A stretch of DNA of 64,000 bases. Source: Hyphomicrobiales bacterium (GTDB taxonomy: Bacteria; Pseudomonadota; Alphaproteobacteria; Rhizobiales; Rhizobiaceae). Where the stretch lies: contig UCIT01000007.1 in the NCBI GenBank assembly GCA_900472625.1, positions 266,297 to 330,296 of the forward strand, given 5' to 3'. The translations under genes were made by a program, and so were the position numbers. The notes below the pieces were generated by a model, which saw nothing but the letters and a program-made list of their open reading frames with translations, had not been told where the DNA came from and did no database searches. Of this stretch, positions 31,152 to 38,992 are shown one piece after another (within the stretch, counting starts at the first letter, position 1; each line of letters starts with the position of its first letter).

Positions 31152-32819
31152 TCAAGCTGCCTTCTTGACCGCTTCATTGTTCTGCTGTGGCTGCATGATG
31201 TTGTAAAATTCCTTCCACTCCATCTCGCGCTTCATCTGACGCATGCGACGGCGCCAATCGCCACCAAGGCGAGCGTTCTCGGTTTCCAGATCGGAAAGAC
31301 CGTTGTTGATGCGCAGAATAGCGGCCTCGGTTTCTTTCTTTTCGTCCACCTGACCACGGGAAGCACCGACCCAATCGCATGCCGTGTACGCATCCTTGTT
31401 CTGCTTTTCGTAGAACGACGGCATATTGCGTCGGACAGCGGTGATCTCGCCCTTGTTGATCGCCTCTTCCAGCCACAGCGAATAGACAGTGCTCGCGAAC
31501 CGGTCGGCGACCATGCGTTTGATCGACAGCATTGCCTTGTAGGTTTCGTTCATGGCGGCTCGCGCTGACGAGTAGTTCGTCTGCGAATAGTCGCGAGACA
31601 ACTGCTCGTATGACACGCCGAGGGCGGCAGCGATGTGCCGAAGAAGAGACTGTTCAAAGTCATTGCCGAGCGCGCCACCGCCCGTACCGGGAGCCTGCAT
31701 CTTGAACTTCGTGCCAGGCGGCAAGTGTGGTATTTTCAGCCCGTTGACATGCAGGTTCTTCGCACCCGACATGAATGTGTCGAGCGTCTGATAATGCCCG
31801 CCCATGTAAGCGGAAAGAGCCGACTGAATCGACTCAGGGGTCATGCCCTCACCGCCGAGCTGAGCGAAGATTGCCTCAGTCGGCAATTCCGATTCCACCG
31901 TCGCTGCATAGCTGGCGTACATGACCGCTTGCTGCAGGACCATTTGGCGGAAATTCTTGGTCATCTTCATTTCCGACAGCGCCGCAACCATGGCTGAGAT
32001 GCCACGGCTCTGATCGGGGCGAAGCTGCTCGAAAATGTGGATCATCTGCATCCGACCCCATGGCTTGCGGATGTCGATCGCTTTCCACTTGTAGGAGTCG
32101 GGGCTCATCCAATCGCTCGGGTGCGCCATCCGGATGTGATATCGCAACGGCGCGCCGAACTGGTTGCGCTCCACGCCACCTCGGATCAACGGGTTGCCGA
32201 TCATTGAAGGCGGGGTCGACAGCCGATCGGTGTCAATCATCTGGATGGCTGTCGAGAACATGCGCGGTTGGTCTCGCAACCACTCAACGGACGCCAACGA
32301 TTCCCCATAGACCGTGTGATTGTCGACGTTCATGCGCACGAGGCCGGTCAACGTGTTTTGACGAGCTGCGTCAGGCCAGTTGTCGATAGACTCAGCCCAA
32401 AGACCGAATTTCTCCTCAACCTCTTCCTGCCACTCGTCTTCCCATTTGTCGTCTTCCTTACCGAAGAGCACGGTGGTGACCGGCTTGGCGTTGAGCATGT
32501 AATAAGAGCCGACGATGTTGTCCTTGCGCAGGGTCGCGCCGCCCTGGACGTAGGCGTCGTTTCGGACGGTGTCTCGGGTGCGAGCGTCAGCCAGATCCTT
32601 GATCGGGAGCATGTCGGCGTCGGCGGAACGAACGGCGGGTGCATAGCTCGCCAGTTCCTTGCTGAACCGAGATGCGCCGTCGTAGGCCTCGCCAGCGATC
32701 GAAAAGGTTTCACCCGCGCCGGCTCCGTTCACCCTGAGACGTGCCGGCGCGGGCTTGCTGCTCTGATGAGTTTCCTCACCAAGCATTTCAAGGATCTCAT
32801 TGTCATAGATTTGCGTCAT
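31152..32819 (-). CDS. Portal protein (lambda B family)
   Basis: 555 residues from ATG 32819, overlapping the gpW stop (TGATG). Characteristic segments are RDTVRNDAYVQGGATLRKDNIVGSYY, HIFEQLRPDQSRGISAMVAAL, and ALGVSYEQLSRDYSQTNYSSARAAMNETYK near residue 410. It forms the dodecameric DNA-passage ring at the head vertex and nucleates head assembly with the protease/scaffold. The C-terminus is Lys/Gln-rich. Confidence 0.9.
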   Translation of the reverse strand: MTQIYDNEILEMLGEETHQSSKPAPARLRVNGAGAGETFSIAGEAYDGASRFSKELASYAPAVRSADADMLPIKDLADARTRDTVRNDAYVQGGATLRKDNIVGSYYMLNAKPVTTVLFGKEDDKWEDEWQEEVEEKFGLWAESIDNWPDAARQNTLTGLVRMNVDNHTVYGESLASVEWLRDQPRMFSTAIQMIDTDRLSTPPSMIGNPLIRGGVERNQFGAPLRYHIRMAHPSDWMSPDSYKWKAIDIRKPWGRMQMIHIFEQLRPDQSRGISAMVAALSEMKMTKNFRQMVLQQAVMYASYAATVESELPTEAIFAQLGGEGMTPESIQSALSAYMGGHYQTLDTFMSGAKNLHVNGLKIPHLPPGTKFKMQAPGTGGGALGNDFEQSLLRHIAAALGVSYEQLSRDYSQTNYSSARAAMNETYKAMLSIKRMVADRFASTVYSLWLEEAINKGEITAVRRNMPSFYEKQNKDAYTACDWVGASRGQVDEKKETEAAILRINNGLSDLETENARLGGDWRRRMRQMKREMEWKEFYNIMQPQQNNEAVKKAA

Positions 32820-33028
32820 CAGAACCAAACCCTCATCGGGCCGGTGCCGGTCACAATGCCAAGCTGGCGCTTGAGATCCAGGATGTAAGCGGCCAATCCA
32901 AGACGCGAGGCCTGGCCGTACTTCACCGTCTCACCGTTCTGATCGCGAAATTCGACCACGGCCTGTCCGGTGAGCAAAGCATGATATGCCGCTTCTGCTT
33001 CGTTCAGTTGTATGAGCGTGACGGCCAT
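32819..33028 (-). CDS. Head-tail connector gpW family protein
   Basis: 69 residues, the canonical size for gpW. It reads L..AE.AYHALLTGQAVVEFRDQNGETVKYGQASRLGLAAYILDLKRQLG, with the two helices and beta-hairpin of the gpW fold. It stabilises packaged DNA and supports FII and tail attachment. The gene order terminase - W - portal is that of lambda. Two palindromes lie in its 85-bp leader. Confidence 0.9.
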   Translation of the reverse strand: MAVTLIQLNEAEAAYHALLTGQAVVEFRDQNGETVKYGQASRLGLAAYILDLKRQLGIVTGTGPMRVWF

Positions 33029-33074
33029 TGATCTCGATCTGTCGACTAAGGGTGCAAATGAATGCCTCTATATA

Positions 33075-33110
33075 TGCCACAAATAATTGATTGAGCAACT
33101 ACTTGTTGAA
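33075..33110. repeat. Dispersed operator-like palindrome, copy 9 (two sites)
   Basis: The full site is at 33094-33110: AGCAAC-TACTT-GTTGAA, followed by TAAC. A weaker site, TGCCAC-AAATA-ATTGAT, ends two bases before it at 33075-33091. They occupy the gap between the large terminase stop and the gpW start. Confidence 0.65.
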
Positions 33111-33113
33111 TAA

Positions 33114-35252
33114 CTAGGCCATCTCAGCCGCGATCTTCGAAAGGTCGAACACCTGCCGCTTCGTCTGAATGATCGGGTTCTTGGCATTCGGCGACGACAC
33201 CAGGATGTTCGCATCCCACTCTTCGGCCCACGCGGGCGGCTTCTGCCAGTCGATATGCTCGAACTTGATATCAGGGTGGAGGCAGAGGCCGATCGCGTAG
33301 TAGCTAAGGTCGAAGGCTTCGTTTCGACGCTGAGTCTTGTTCTCCCAACCCTTCACGGTCCGATCTTCGGCGCACATCTGCTGATAAAAGAAGTTGGGCG
33401 CCCATGTCGGAAAACGCATACGAGCACCGCCCGGCTCCTCGCGGTTAAGGATGGCGCTGAGCTGATCCTTGAGCTTGTTCGAATGCAGGAACTGTACGGG
33501 CACGTCGCCGCGGGCGATTGCATTCGGACCACGCTGGTTCGAGTCCGGCGTTTCAGTCTTACGTCGCGGTGCGGCCTTGGTCGACTCACCTTTGACCAAA
33601 TGGAAGCGACGATGATGACCGCGGCCTTCTGTGTCATCGCGGAGCTTGCGCCAGAAATTATAGGCATTTGCTGTCACGCCCTCCTTACCGCCCGAGTCGC
33701 AGCCCGAGATTTTGATCGCCATCCTTCGACCGCTGCCATCGGCAAGAGGGTAGGTGCGCTCGATCACCTCTGGGATCAGCAAATCCCAGTCTTCGAGATA
33801 TCCGGCCGGATCGATCTGATGATGCTCCTGGCGTCGATCGTTCTTGTCGACACGGTCGGACTTCCTGATCTTGAACATGTCGACCAGGGTCATTTCGTTG
33901 TCAGGACCAATGCCCGTTACCTGAACGACAAACGATCGAGCCTGCACGTCAACGGTCGCGACGAGGAAGCGAACCCACTCCGGAACTGTCGGATCCTTGG
34001 TTTCGAAGGTTTCGCCCGAACCCCAGTTTTCCGCCCTCGACTTCAAGGTTTCCGGTAGCCGAGCGATTTCCTCGCGTGGCATCTTGAAGGGTTCGCCTTG
34101 GCTGAGTTCGAAATTCGTCTTCAGATCGCCGACGTTCCCACTGTTCTCATATTCAGCCATGGCGTTGAGGAACTCGGTCACCATGCCGGGCCAGCTTTGT
34201 GCAAAGGCCGCTGGTCCTTTCAGCCAGAAGCTAGCGATCTCGTTTTTCTCACCCTCACCGTGAACGACGCCGAAGCGGTCCCACGTCTGTCCGTCCTTGA
34301 GCCACTTGCCGCCGAGGTTGAGCTGATAGCGCATGTCCTCCGTGATCTTGAAACCACAGCACGGGCAAGGCATCGTGACCGTCTGCCCGATCTGAGCGTT
34401 GGTCCCGGCACTCATATCGAAGCTGAACAGATCGAAGCTCGGCTCAAAAGACTCCTGGCATTCAGGGCAGCGCCAATACCATCGACGACGATCGCCCGTG
34501 TTGTAGATCTTCAGAATGCCTTCGCTCACTGGCGGTGCCTGGTGCGGAGACGACTGAATGAAATTCAGATCCGTCACGGGGAAAGCCGGTGTGCTCTCCA
34601 CGAAGGTCATGGCGTTTCGCTTGAAGGTCGTTGATCGCTTCTTGATCATCGGGAACGCCGGACCCATGCCGTTGACGTTCTGCTCCATATGATCGTAGTC
34701 GTTCGCCGCGCCTCGGGGGAAGGTCTTACCCGAGAGTTCGGTGATCGCCGGCCAGCTAAGGTTCAAACGCATGCCTGACAGGAATCGCTTTCTCGTCAGC
34801 GTGTTGCTGTGCTTGCCAGGAAGCAGGTTCTTTTGAAAGACCGACTGCTTCTGGCCCGGTGGCCGGGCGTTGAACGCCTTTTCGAGATCATCGTTCGACC
34901 ATTGCTCAGCCCAGAAGCGCGTCTGCAAATAGATGCGCATATCGGCCGGATCGCAATCGACCGTATGGCCAAGCCAGTTGAAGAAGATGTCAGACTTTCC
35001 GGAGCGGGCAGGACCACAAAGCGCAACGACAGTGTGGCTGGTGCTCGTGAGCATCTCCATCGGCTCTACAAGATAGGGAGTGGTCTCATTAAGCCAGGGC
35101 CCGACGTAGGCGCCTGGGGTGTTGAGGTATCGATTCTTCGCAGCCCATTCAGCTACGGTCATTCGGGCAGACGGCCGGATCATCGAAGCCGCTGCAAGCA
35201 CCATGCGCTCGATCGAGCGCCACCGGCCCTCAGTCGACTTCTTCAGTGTCAT
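33114..35252 (-). CDS. Large terminase subunit (lambda GpA family)
   Basis: About 712 residues; two adjacent ATGs (35255 and 35252) follow a GAGG, and the second has the better spacing. The ATPase P-loop is CGPARSGKS (~90-98). An HMEQNVNGMGPAFPMIKKRS region follows, along with two Cys pairs of a zinc-like site (CPEC, CPCC). The C-terminal nuclease region holds CDSGGKEGVTANAYNFWR. GpA enzymes cut cos-type or headful ends and drive DNA into the portal. The start overlaps the small subunit gene. Confidence 0.9.
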   Translation of the reverse strand: MTLKKSTEGRWRSIERMVLAAASMIRPSARMTVAEWAAKNRYLNTPGAYVGPWLNETTPYLVEPMEMLTSTSHTVVALCGPARSGKSDIFFNWLGHTVDCDPADMRIYLQTRFWAEQWSNDDLEKAFNARPPGQKQSVFQKNLLPGKHSNTLTRKRFLSGMRLNLSWPAITELSGKTFPRGAANDYDHMEQNVNGMGPAFPMIKKRSTTFKRNAMTFVESTPAFPVTDLNFIQSSPHQAPPVSEGILKIYNTGDRRRWYWRCPECQESFEPSFDLFSFDMSAGTNAQIGQTVTMPCPCCGFKITEDMRYQLNLGGKWLKDGQTWDRFGVVHGEGEKNEIASFWLKGPAAFAQSWPGMVTEFLNAMAEYENSGNVGDLKTNFELSQGEPFKMPREEIARLPETLKSRAENWGSGETFETKDPTVPEWVRFLVATVDVQARSFVVQVTGIGPDNEMTLVDMFKIRKSDRVDKNDRRQEHHQIDPAGYLEDWDLLIPEVIERTYPLADGSGRRMAIKISGCDSGGKEGVTANAYNFWRKLRDDTEGRGHHRRFHLVKGESTKAAPRRKTETPDSNQRGPNAIARGDVPVQFLHSNKLKDQLSAILNREEPGGARMRFPTWAPNFFYQQMCAEDRTVKGWENKTQRRNEAFDLSYYAIGLCLHPDIKFEHIDWQKPPAWAEEWDANILVSSPNAKNPIIQTKRQVFDLSKIAAEMA

Positions 35253-35865
35253 CATCTGCCTCTGCGATTTGGGCTGCCGTCGTGCTACCGCTTTCCAGAT
35301 CCTCCACCATCTTGAAGATCTGACCCATGAGATCATTGACGAGATCGCTCAGTGCCTCGCGCTGAGGGTCAGACATCAATTCGACAGCGTCGATCGCGTC
35401 TGCCCAAAGCTGGCTCTTGTTCTTGATCAACTTGAACACCTCGCCGAAGACGGCGATCACATCTTCGGATGCCCAGAGCTCCCCCGCCTGTCGCCGCCAG
35501 CGCTGCTCGGCAAGCTTGGCAGCCCAGAACTCACGTTTCAGCCGCTCCGGAAGATCCTTCGGATCGAGGTTCTTGATATAGGTCGCGATATCCAGAGTGG
35601 GCTTCACGAGATACGCGGCAGCCACGCGGAGATCGTAGACCTTCATGCCGCGCTTCATCGTCCGCATTGCCGGGCAGCCGGTCAGCTTGGCTTCGACCTG
35701 TCGACGGGGCATCGTGAAAGCTTGGCAGAGCCAGGCCACCGTCACACCGCGCTCGACCTCGTGAACATCGCCAGGCTTCAGGGAGAAGTCGCGACCGTGG
35801 GGCGCGGGCTCGATCTCAGTTACTGGCTCACTGTCGCCGAGCAGATCATCAAATTGCGAATCCAT
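35230..35865 (-). CDS. Small terminase subunit (Nu1-type) with N-terminal tag
   Basis: 211 residues from ATG 35865. The protein begins MDSQFDDLLGDSEP, so the tag seen at the C-termini of early proteins is here at the N-terminus (codons 35836-35853). Residues ~40-90 contain a Nu1-like winged HTH (VTVAWLCQAFTMPRRQVEAKL ... YDLRVAAAYLV). The rest is helical, with an acidic tail (DDDTEEVD). Small terminases bind the packaging site and recruit the large subunit. The longer upstream frame to 35898 lacks a ribosome site. Confidence 0.8.
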   Translation of the reverse strand: MDSQFDDLLGDSEPVTEIEPAPHGRDFSLKPGDVHEVERGVTVAWLCQAFTMPRRQVEAKLTGCPAMRTMKRGMKVYDLRVAAAYLVKPTLDIATYIKNLDPKDLPERLKREFWAAKLAEQRWRRQAGELWASEDVIAVFGEVFKLIKNKSQLWADAIDAVELMSDPQREALSDLVNDLMGQIFKMVEDLESGSTTAAQIAEADDDTEEVD

Positions 35866-35916
35866 TTGCCAGTCTTCAACTCCACGGCATCGTGCCAATC
35901 AACATTCGCGATCTTA

Positions 35917-35933
35917 TTCACCTTTTTGTTGAC
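35917..35933. repeat. Dispersed operator-like palindrome, copy 10
   Basis: TTCACC-TTTTT-GTTGAC, preceded by TTA. It lies in the divergent gap between the small terminase (-) and the gene at 36010 (+). TTGACT in its right arm, 17 bp before GATGAT, could be a promoter toward 36010. A further TTATTCAAT half-site is at 35981-35989. Confidence 0.75.
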
Positions 35934-35953
35934 TTGCAAGGATCGGACACTGA

Positions 35954-35982
35954 TGATGCCGTGCGGTACCGGACGACCGGTT
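35954..35982 (+). promoter_or_regulatory. Candidate -10 and leader region for the gene at 36010
   Basis: TTGACT (35929-35934) and GATGAT (35952-35957) are 17 bp apart, followed by a short leader and the AAGGA ribosome site. The -35 hexamer overlaps palindrome copy 10, so a bound repressor would block it. It is predicted from spacing only. Confidence 0.3.
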
Positions 35983-36009
35983 ATTCAATCACCAACCAAG
36001 GATACGAAA

Positions 36010-36201
36010 ATGGCGACCAAGAAGACATTCAACTTCAAGCTTGGTGACGGCGTAAAGCTGTCGCTTTCAGGCGAAACCGGCTCTGTCATCGGCCGCGCGC
36101 ACTACACCAATGTCGATCCCCAGTATTATGTCCGGTACGTCGGAGCCGACGGTCGCCAGATCGAAACGTGGCAGTCCGAGGACGCTCTGGTTAAAGTTTA
36201 A
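36010..36201 (+). CDS. Small SH3/Tudor-like phage protein
   Basis: 63 residues from ATG 36010, AAGGA upstream. KLGDGVKLSLSGETGSVIGRAHYTNVDPQYYVRYVGADGRQIETWQSEDALV reads as a compact beta-barrel of the kind in many short phage proteins ('G..V.LS.SGE.G.V.GRA.Y....YYVRY...DG'). It is flanked on both sides by palindrome copies. A DNA- or protein-binding role cannot be decided. Confidence 0.65.
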   Translation: MATKKTFNFKLGDGVKLSLSGETGSVIGRAHYTNVDPQYYVRYVGADGRQIETWQSEDALVKV

Positions 36202-36218
36202 TTCAACTTTCTGTTGAC
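36202..36218. repeat. Dispersed operator-like palindrome, copy 11
   Basis: TTCAAC-TTTCT-GTTGAC. It starts directly after the stop of the gene at 36010 and is the last clear copy of the series before the integrase. The next gene starts 126 bp downstream. Confidence 0.75.
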
Positions 36219-36343
36219 TGGTCATTAAAAAGATGATCAGTTTGGATCGTTAAAGCGTTCCTCCCACGCTTGACCTGGACGGCACCGGGACCCCTGCCAC
36301 TCGGTGCCGTCCTACCACCCAATTCACTTTCGAGGATGAAGCA

Positions 36344-36529
36344 ATGACCAACGACGACCGATTGATCCGCCTGCCAGAGGTAATCCGCCTCATCGGTGTT
36401 TCACGTCCGACGGTCTACCGCCTGATCCAGAACGGTGAATTCCCCAAGCCTATCAAACAGGGTCGCACGTCGGCTTGGCCAAGTCGCGAAGTAAGCAGCT
36501 ACCTAGATCGCATCGCCAGCGCCCGTTGA
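36344..36529 (+). CDS. AlpA-family DNA-binding regulator/excisionase-like protein
   Basis: 61 residues. LIRLPEVIRLIGVSRPTVYRLIQNGEFPKPIKQG is the AlpA/MerR-like helix-turn-helix, followed by AWPSREVSSYLDRI. Proteins of this family activate integrase genes or assist excision of P4-type elements. It is encoded convergent to the integrase gene, with a 27-bp overlap of the 3' ends. Confidence 0.85.
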   Translation: MTNDDRLIRLPEVIRLIGVSRPTVYRLIQNGEFPKPIKQGRTSAWPSREVSSYLDRIASAR

Positions 36530-37723
36530 AGTCGTCTTTTCGGCCAAGGCGTCGAGATAATCCGCATACCACTGCATCATCGGCACTCGCTCATCCCAAT
36601 AGTCCGTCCTGTTGTAAGTTCGACGGGTTCGGTTTGGATCAAGGTGAGCCAACTGAGCCTCGATCGCATCCTCTCGAAATTTCCCTGATACATTCAGCAG
36701 CGTGCTCGCAGTCGTCCGGAAACCATGGGCGCAATGCTGCTCTTGCGTATTGTATCCCATACGACGCAAAGCCGAGTTCATTGAGTTCTCAGACAAGATA
36801 TCCTTGCCCTTCATCATCGATTTGAAGACGAACTTCTGATCCCCATTGAGCGGCCTCATGCTTTCGATCACATCCATGGCCTGGTCGGAGAGAGGCACGT
36901 CCTGTGGACGTCGCAGCTTTGACTTCGAGGCTGGTATCGACCATATCCGCCCTTTGAGATCCAACTCATCCCATTCGAGCGTCCGAGTCTCACCAGGACG
37001 AGCAAAGCAGTACGCCTGAAGCCTCAGAGCGGCGCCGAGCTGTGGCCAGCCATCGTAGCCTTGGACAGCTCGCATCAGACCGCCGACATCGGCCGGCTCG
37101 GTCAGTCCAGGATAGCTCTCCGTGACGTGCTGCTTGAGAGCCCCCTTCATCGATGGGGTGGGATCGATCTCGATCTGACCCTTCGCGATTGCCAGTTGGA
37201 AGACACGGCTGATAGTCGCTCGAGTCTGAATGGCTGAATAGACGACTCCCCGCGCCTCGATATGCTTGATGACGTTCGCGATCTCGATCGGCTTGATATC
37301 CGCGATCGGTCGTCTCGCCAGTGGCTTGGAAAGCTCTTTGAGCATCCAGGTATTCTTCTCAATCGTTGGGGCAGCCCGGCCGCGCTTCACCATATTTTCG
37401 AGATAGGCGTCGACAGCCTTGTCGAAAGTGTTCTCTTGCGAGATCGTCGCGACAAGCTTCGCCTGCTTCTTCTCGGCGCCTGGATCTAGGTCTTTCGCCA
37501 GTAGAGCTTTCGCTGCCTCTCTAGCCGCGCGAGCTGCACTCAGTGAGACAGCGGGATACTGCCCGACAGCAAGGGTTTTACGAGTCCCAAAAAACCTGTA
37601 ATCTAGTCGCCAAAGCTTGGTCCCGTTGGGCTTTACGAGGAGATAAAGGCCTCCCCCATCAGCCTTTTTATATTGTGTGGCCAAGGGCTTGAGGTTCTTC
37701 AAAGCGGTATCAGTCAATGCCAT
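36503..37723 (-). CDS. Tyrosine integrase, P4 type (DUF4102 plus catalytic domain), element 1
   Basis: 406 residues from ATG 37723. The N-terminal DUF4102 arm-binding domain (LTDTALKNLKPLATQYKKADGGGLYLLV) precedes a SAM-like core-binding part and the catalytic domain with R242 (ARPGETR), H333-x-x-R336 (HGFR), H360 and Y370 (RRTYNRTDYW). P4-type integrases insert elements into the 3' ends of tRNA genes, in agreement with the tRNA-Gly fragment 173 bp upstream. Longer in-frame starts to 37822 would run through the repeats described at 37724-37874. Confidence 0.9.
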   Translation of the reverse strand: MALTDTALKNLKPLATQYKKADGGGLYLLVKPNGTKLWRLDYRFFGTRKTLAVGQYPAVSLSAARAAREAAKALLAKDLDPGAEKKQAKLVATISQENTFDKAVDAYLENMVKRGRAAPTIEKNTWMLKELSKPLARRPIADIKPIEIANVIKHIEARGVVYSAIQTRATISRVFQLAIAKGQIEIDPTPSMKGALKQHVTESYPGLTEPADVGGLMRAVQGYDGWPQLGAALRLQAYCFARPGETRTLEWDELDLKGRIWSIPASKSKLRRPQDVPLSDQAMDVIESMRPLNGDQKFVFKSMMKGKDILSENSMNSALRRMGYNTQEQHCAHGFRTTASTLLNVSGKFREDAIEAQLAHLDPNRTRRTYNRTDYWDERVPMMQWYADYLDALAEKTTSTGAGDAI

Positions 37724-37774
37724 TGTCGGTATCCAATTTTCCCGTCTTCGCCGATACCGACACGGATACCGACA
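37724..37774. repeat. Short repeats before the integrase gene
   Basis: GATACCGACA occurs at 37753-37762 and 37765-37774, and its inverse TGTCGGTATC at 37724-37733, directly after the integrase start codon position. They could be arm-type sites or a regulator operator. Only their presence is seen. Confidence 0.5.
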
Positions 37775-37799
37775 AAACGTTGAGCTGTAACGTACCGTA

Positions 37800-37874
37800 T
37801 GAGACGTCACGAGCCGGATCAATATCGCAGAACGCCTGATTTACAGGGATTTCCGGTTTTTGTGAGACGTCAGG
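37800..37874. repeat. Direct repeat pair near attachment site
   Basis: TGAGACGTCACGA at 37800-37812 and TGAGACGTCAGGA at 37863-37875 are 12 of 13 identical and 63 bp apart (about six helical turns). They lie between the integrase start and the tRNA fragment, a place typical of integrase arm sites. Confidence 0.4.
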
Positions 37875-37895
37875 ATACTTGCGGAGCGGGGAAGA

Positions 37896-37942
37896 TGGAG
37901 CGGGTGAAGGGAATCGAACCCTCGTATTCAGCTTGGGAAGCT
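37896..37942 (-). other. Attachment site: 3' fragment of tRNA-Gly(CCC)
   Basis: On the minus strand this holds the anticodon loop TTCCCAA with part of its stem, a variable region, the T-arm GAGGG-TTCGATT-CCCTT, the acceptor strand CACCCGC, a discriminator T and CCA. The 5' half (acceptor 5' strand and D-arm) is absent, so this is not a working tRNA but a duplicated att core. The integrase of element 1 lies to its left and that of element 2 to its right. Confidence 0.8.
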
Positions 37943-38116
37943 CGGCTTAATCACCAGTTTTCAGGCACTTGAATGTAAAACAACGGATTTTCCGTCAGAA
38001 ATTGTCGAATAGTTTCAGTGGGGGTGTAAAACTCCGACGCGGCTGAGCCATGGCGTTTTGATACCATCCTACTGATCCAACGGCAATGAACTCAAACTGT
38101 TTGTTGGAGACATTCC
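37943..38116. other. Non-coding leader of the second integrase gene
   Basis: No gene is seen. The stretch completes the ~390 bp without a coding region between the two integrases. A degenerate palindrome, TCAAAC-TGTTT-GTTGGA, is at 38092-38108, and a GGAG ribosome site lies before ATG 38117. Confidence 0.4.
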
Positions 38117-38992
38117 ATGCAGCAATTTGCACACTCATTCGCAACGTCTTCCCTCCCGACAATGACCACCAAGACCTTCGCGGCGACGGCCGCCAGCTAC
38201 CTAGAACATGGTGGCGAGGCACGCTACCTCGCTCCCATCATTGAGCACTTCGGCAGCACGCCGGTTGGTGCCATTTGCGCCTTCGATGTGAAGCAGATGG
38301 CACTTCGGCTTTACCCCGACCAGAGTAATGCAACGCGAAATCGACAGGCACTCACCCCAGCTCGCGCCGTTATCTTGCACGGCCACGAGCGCGGTTGGTG
38401 CAGTCTGATTCGCATCAAGAAGCTGAAGGAGAGTAAACCGCGTCCGAAAGCGCCAGCGTCGCCAATATGGATGCATGCATTCATCCGTCGATGCGACCGC
38501 GATGGACTGCCGCACTTAGCGGCGCTGGTGCTCTTCATGGCACAAACCGCCGCTAGAGTGAGCGAAGCGTTGAGCCTTCAGTGGAGAGACGTTGATCTCC
38601 CAGCACGACGGGCGATGATCCTTAAGACGAAAACAGGCACTAACTCCACAAGGCATCTGACCGACGAGCAAGTGTCTCGGCTCCGAGCGATGCGAGGCAG
38701 CGAACCCGACGACGCCCCAGTGTTTCGATATCGCAATCGTCACGCGGTCAATGAGCGCATCAAAGCAGTCTGCAGGCGGGCCGATATCAGCTACAAGTCA
38801 TCCCACCTTTGTGGGCGCCACACCTTCGCGACAACCGCCATCGATCTTGGGATGGATGTGAGAACAGCGATGGAGGCGGGTGATTGGAAGACTTCAAGCA
38901 TCTTCCTTGGGATATACGTGCACCCCCGTCAAAACTCTGGCCGCATCGTGGCCGACAGGTTCAACGCCCATCAGTTCGACGTCAGCGTGTGA
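38117..38992 (+). CDS. Tyrosine recombinase/integrase, probably of element 2
   Basis: 291 residues. Catalytic residues are visible: R147 (AARVSEALSLQW), H230-x-x-x-R234 (HLCGRHTFAT), W257 in GDW and the nucleophile Y267 (GIYVHP). The family is unlike the P4-type enzyme next door, with a short N-terminal core-binding part and no DUF4102 domain. It is encoded 175 bp to the right of the att fragment, pointing away from it, so it most likely belongs to element 2. Confidence 0.85.
   Translation: MQQFAHSFATSSLPTMTTKTFAATAASYLEHGGEARYLAPIIEHFGSTPVGAICAFDVKQMALRLYPDQSNATRNRQALTPARAVILHGHERGWCSLIRIKKLKESKPRPKAPASPIWMHAFIRRCDRDGLPHLAALVLFMAQTAARVSEALSLQWRDVDLPARRAMILKTKTGTNSTRHLTDEQVSRLRAMRGSEPDDAPVFRYRNRHAVNERIKAVCRRADISYKSSHLCGRHTFATTAIDLGMDVRTAMEAGDWKTSSIFLGIYVHPRQNSGRIVADRFNAHQFDVSV

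Noticed and set aside
37896..37942. A complete tRNA-Gly gene
   Set aside because: Only the anticodon loop to the CCA end is present; D-arm and 5' acceptor strand are missing, so it is an att fragment.
38092..38108. TCAAAC-TGTTT-GTTGGA as a further member of the palindrome family
   Set aside because: Spacing fits, but both arms deviate, and it lies outside element 1, before the second integrase. Kept only as a note.
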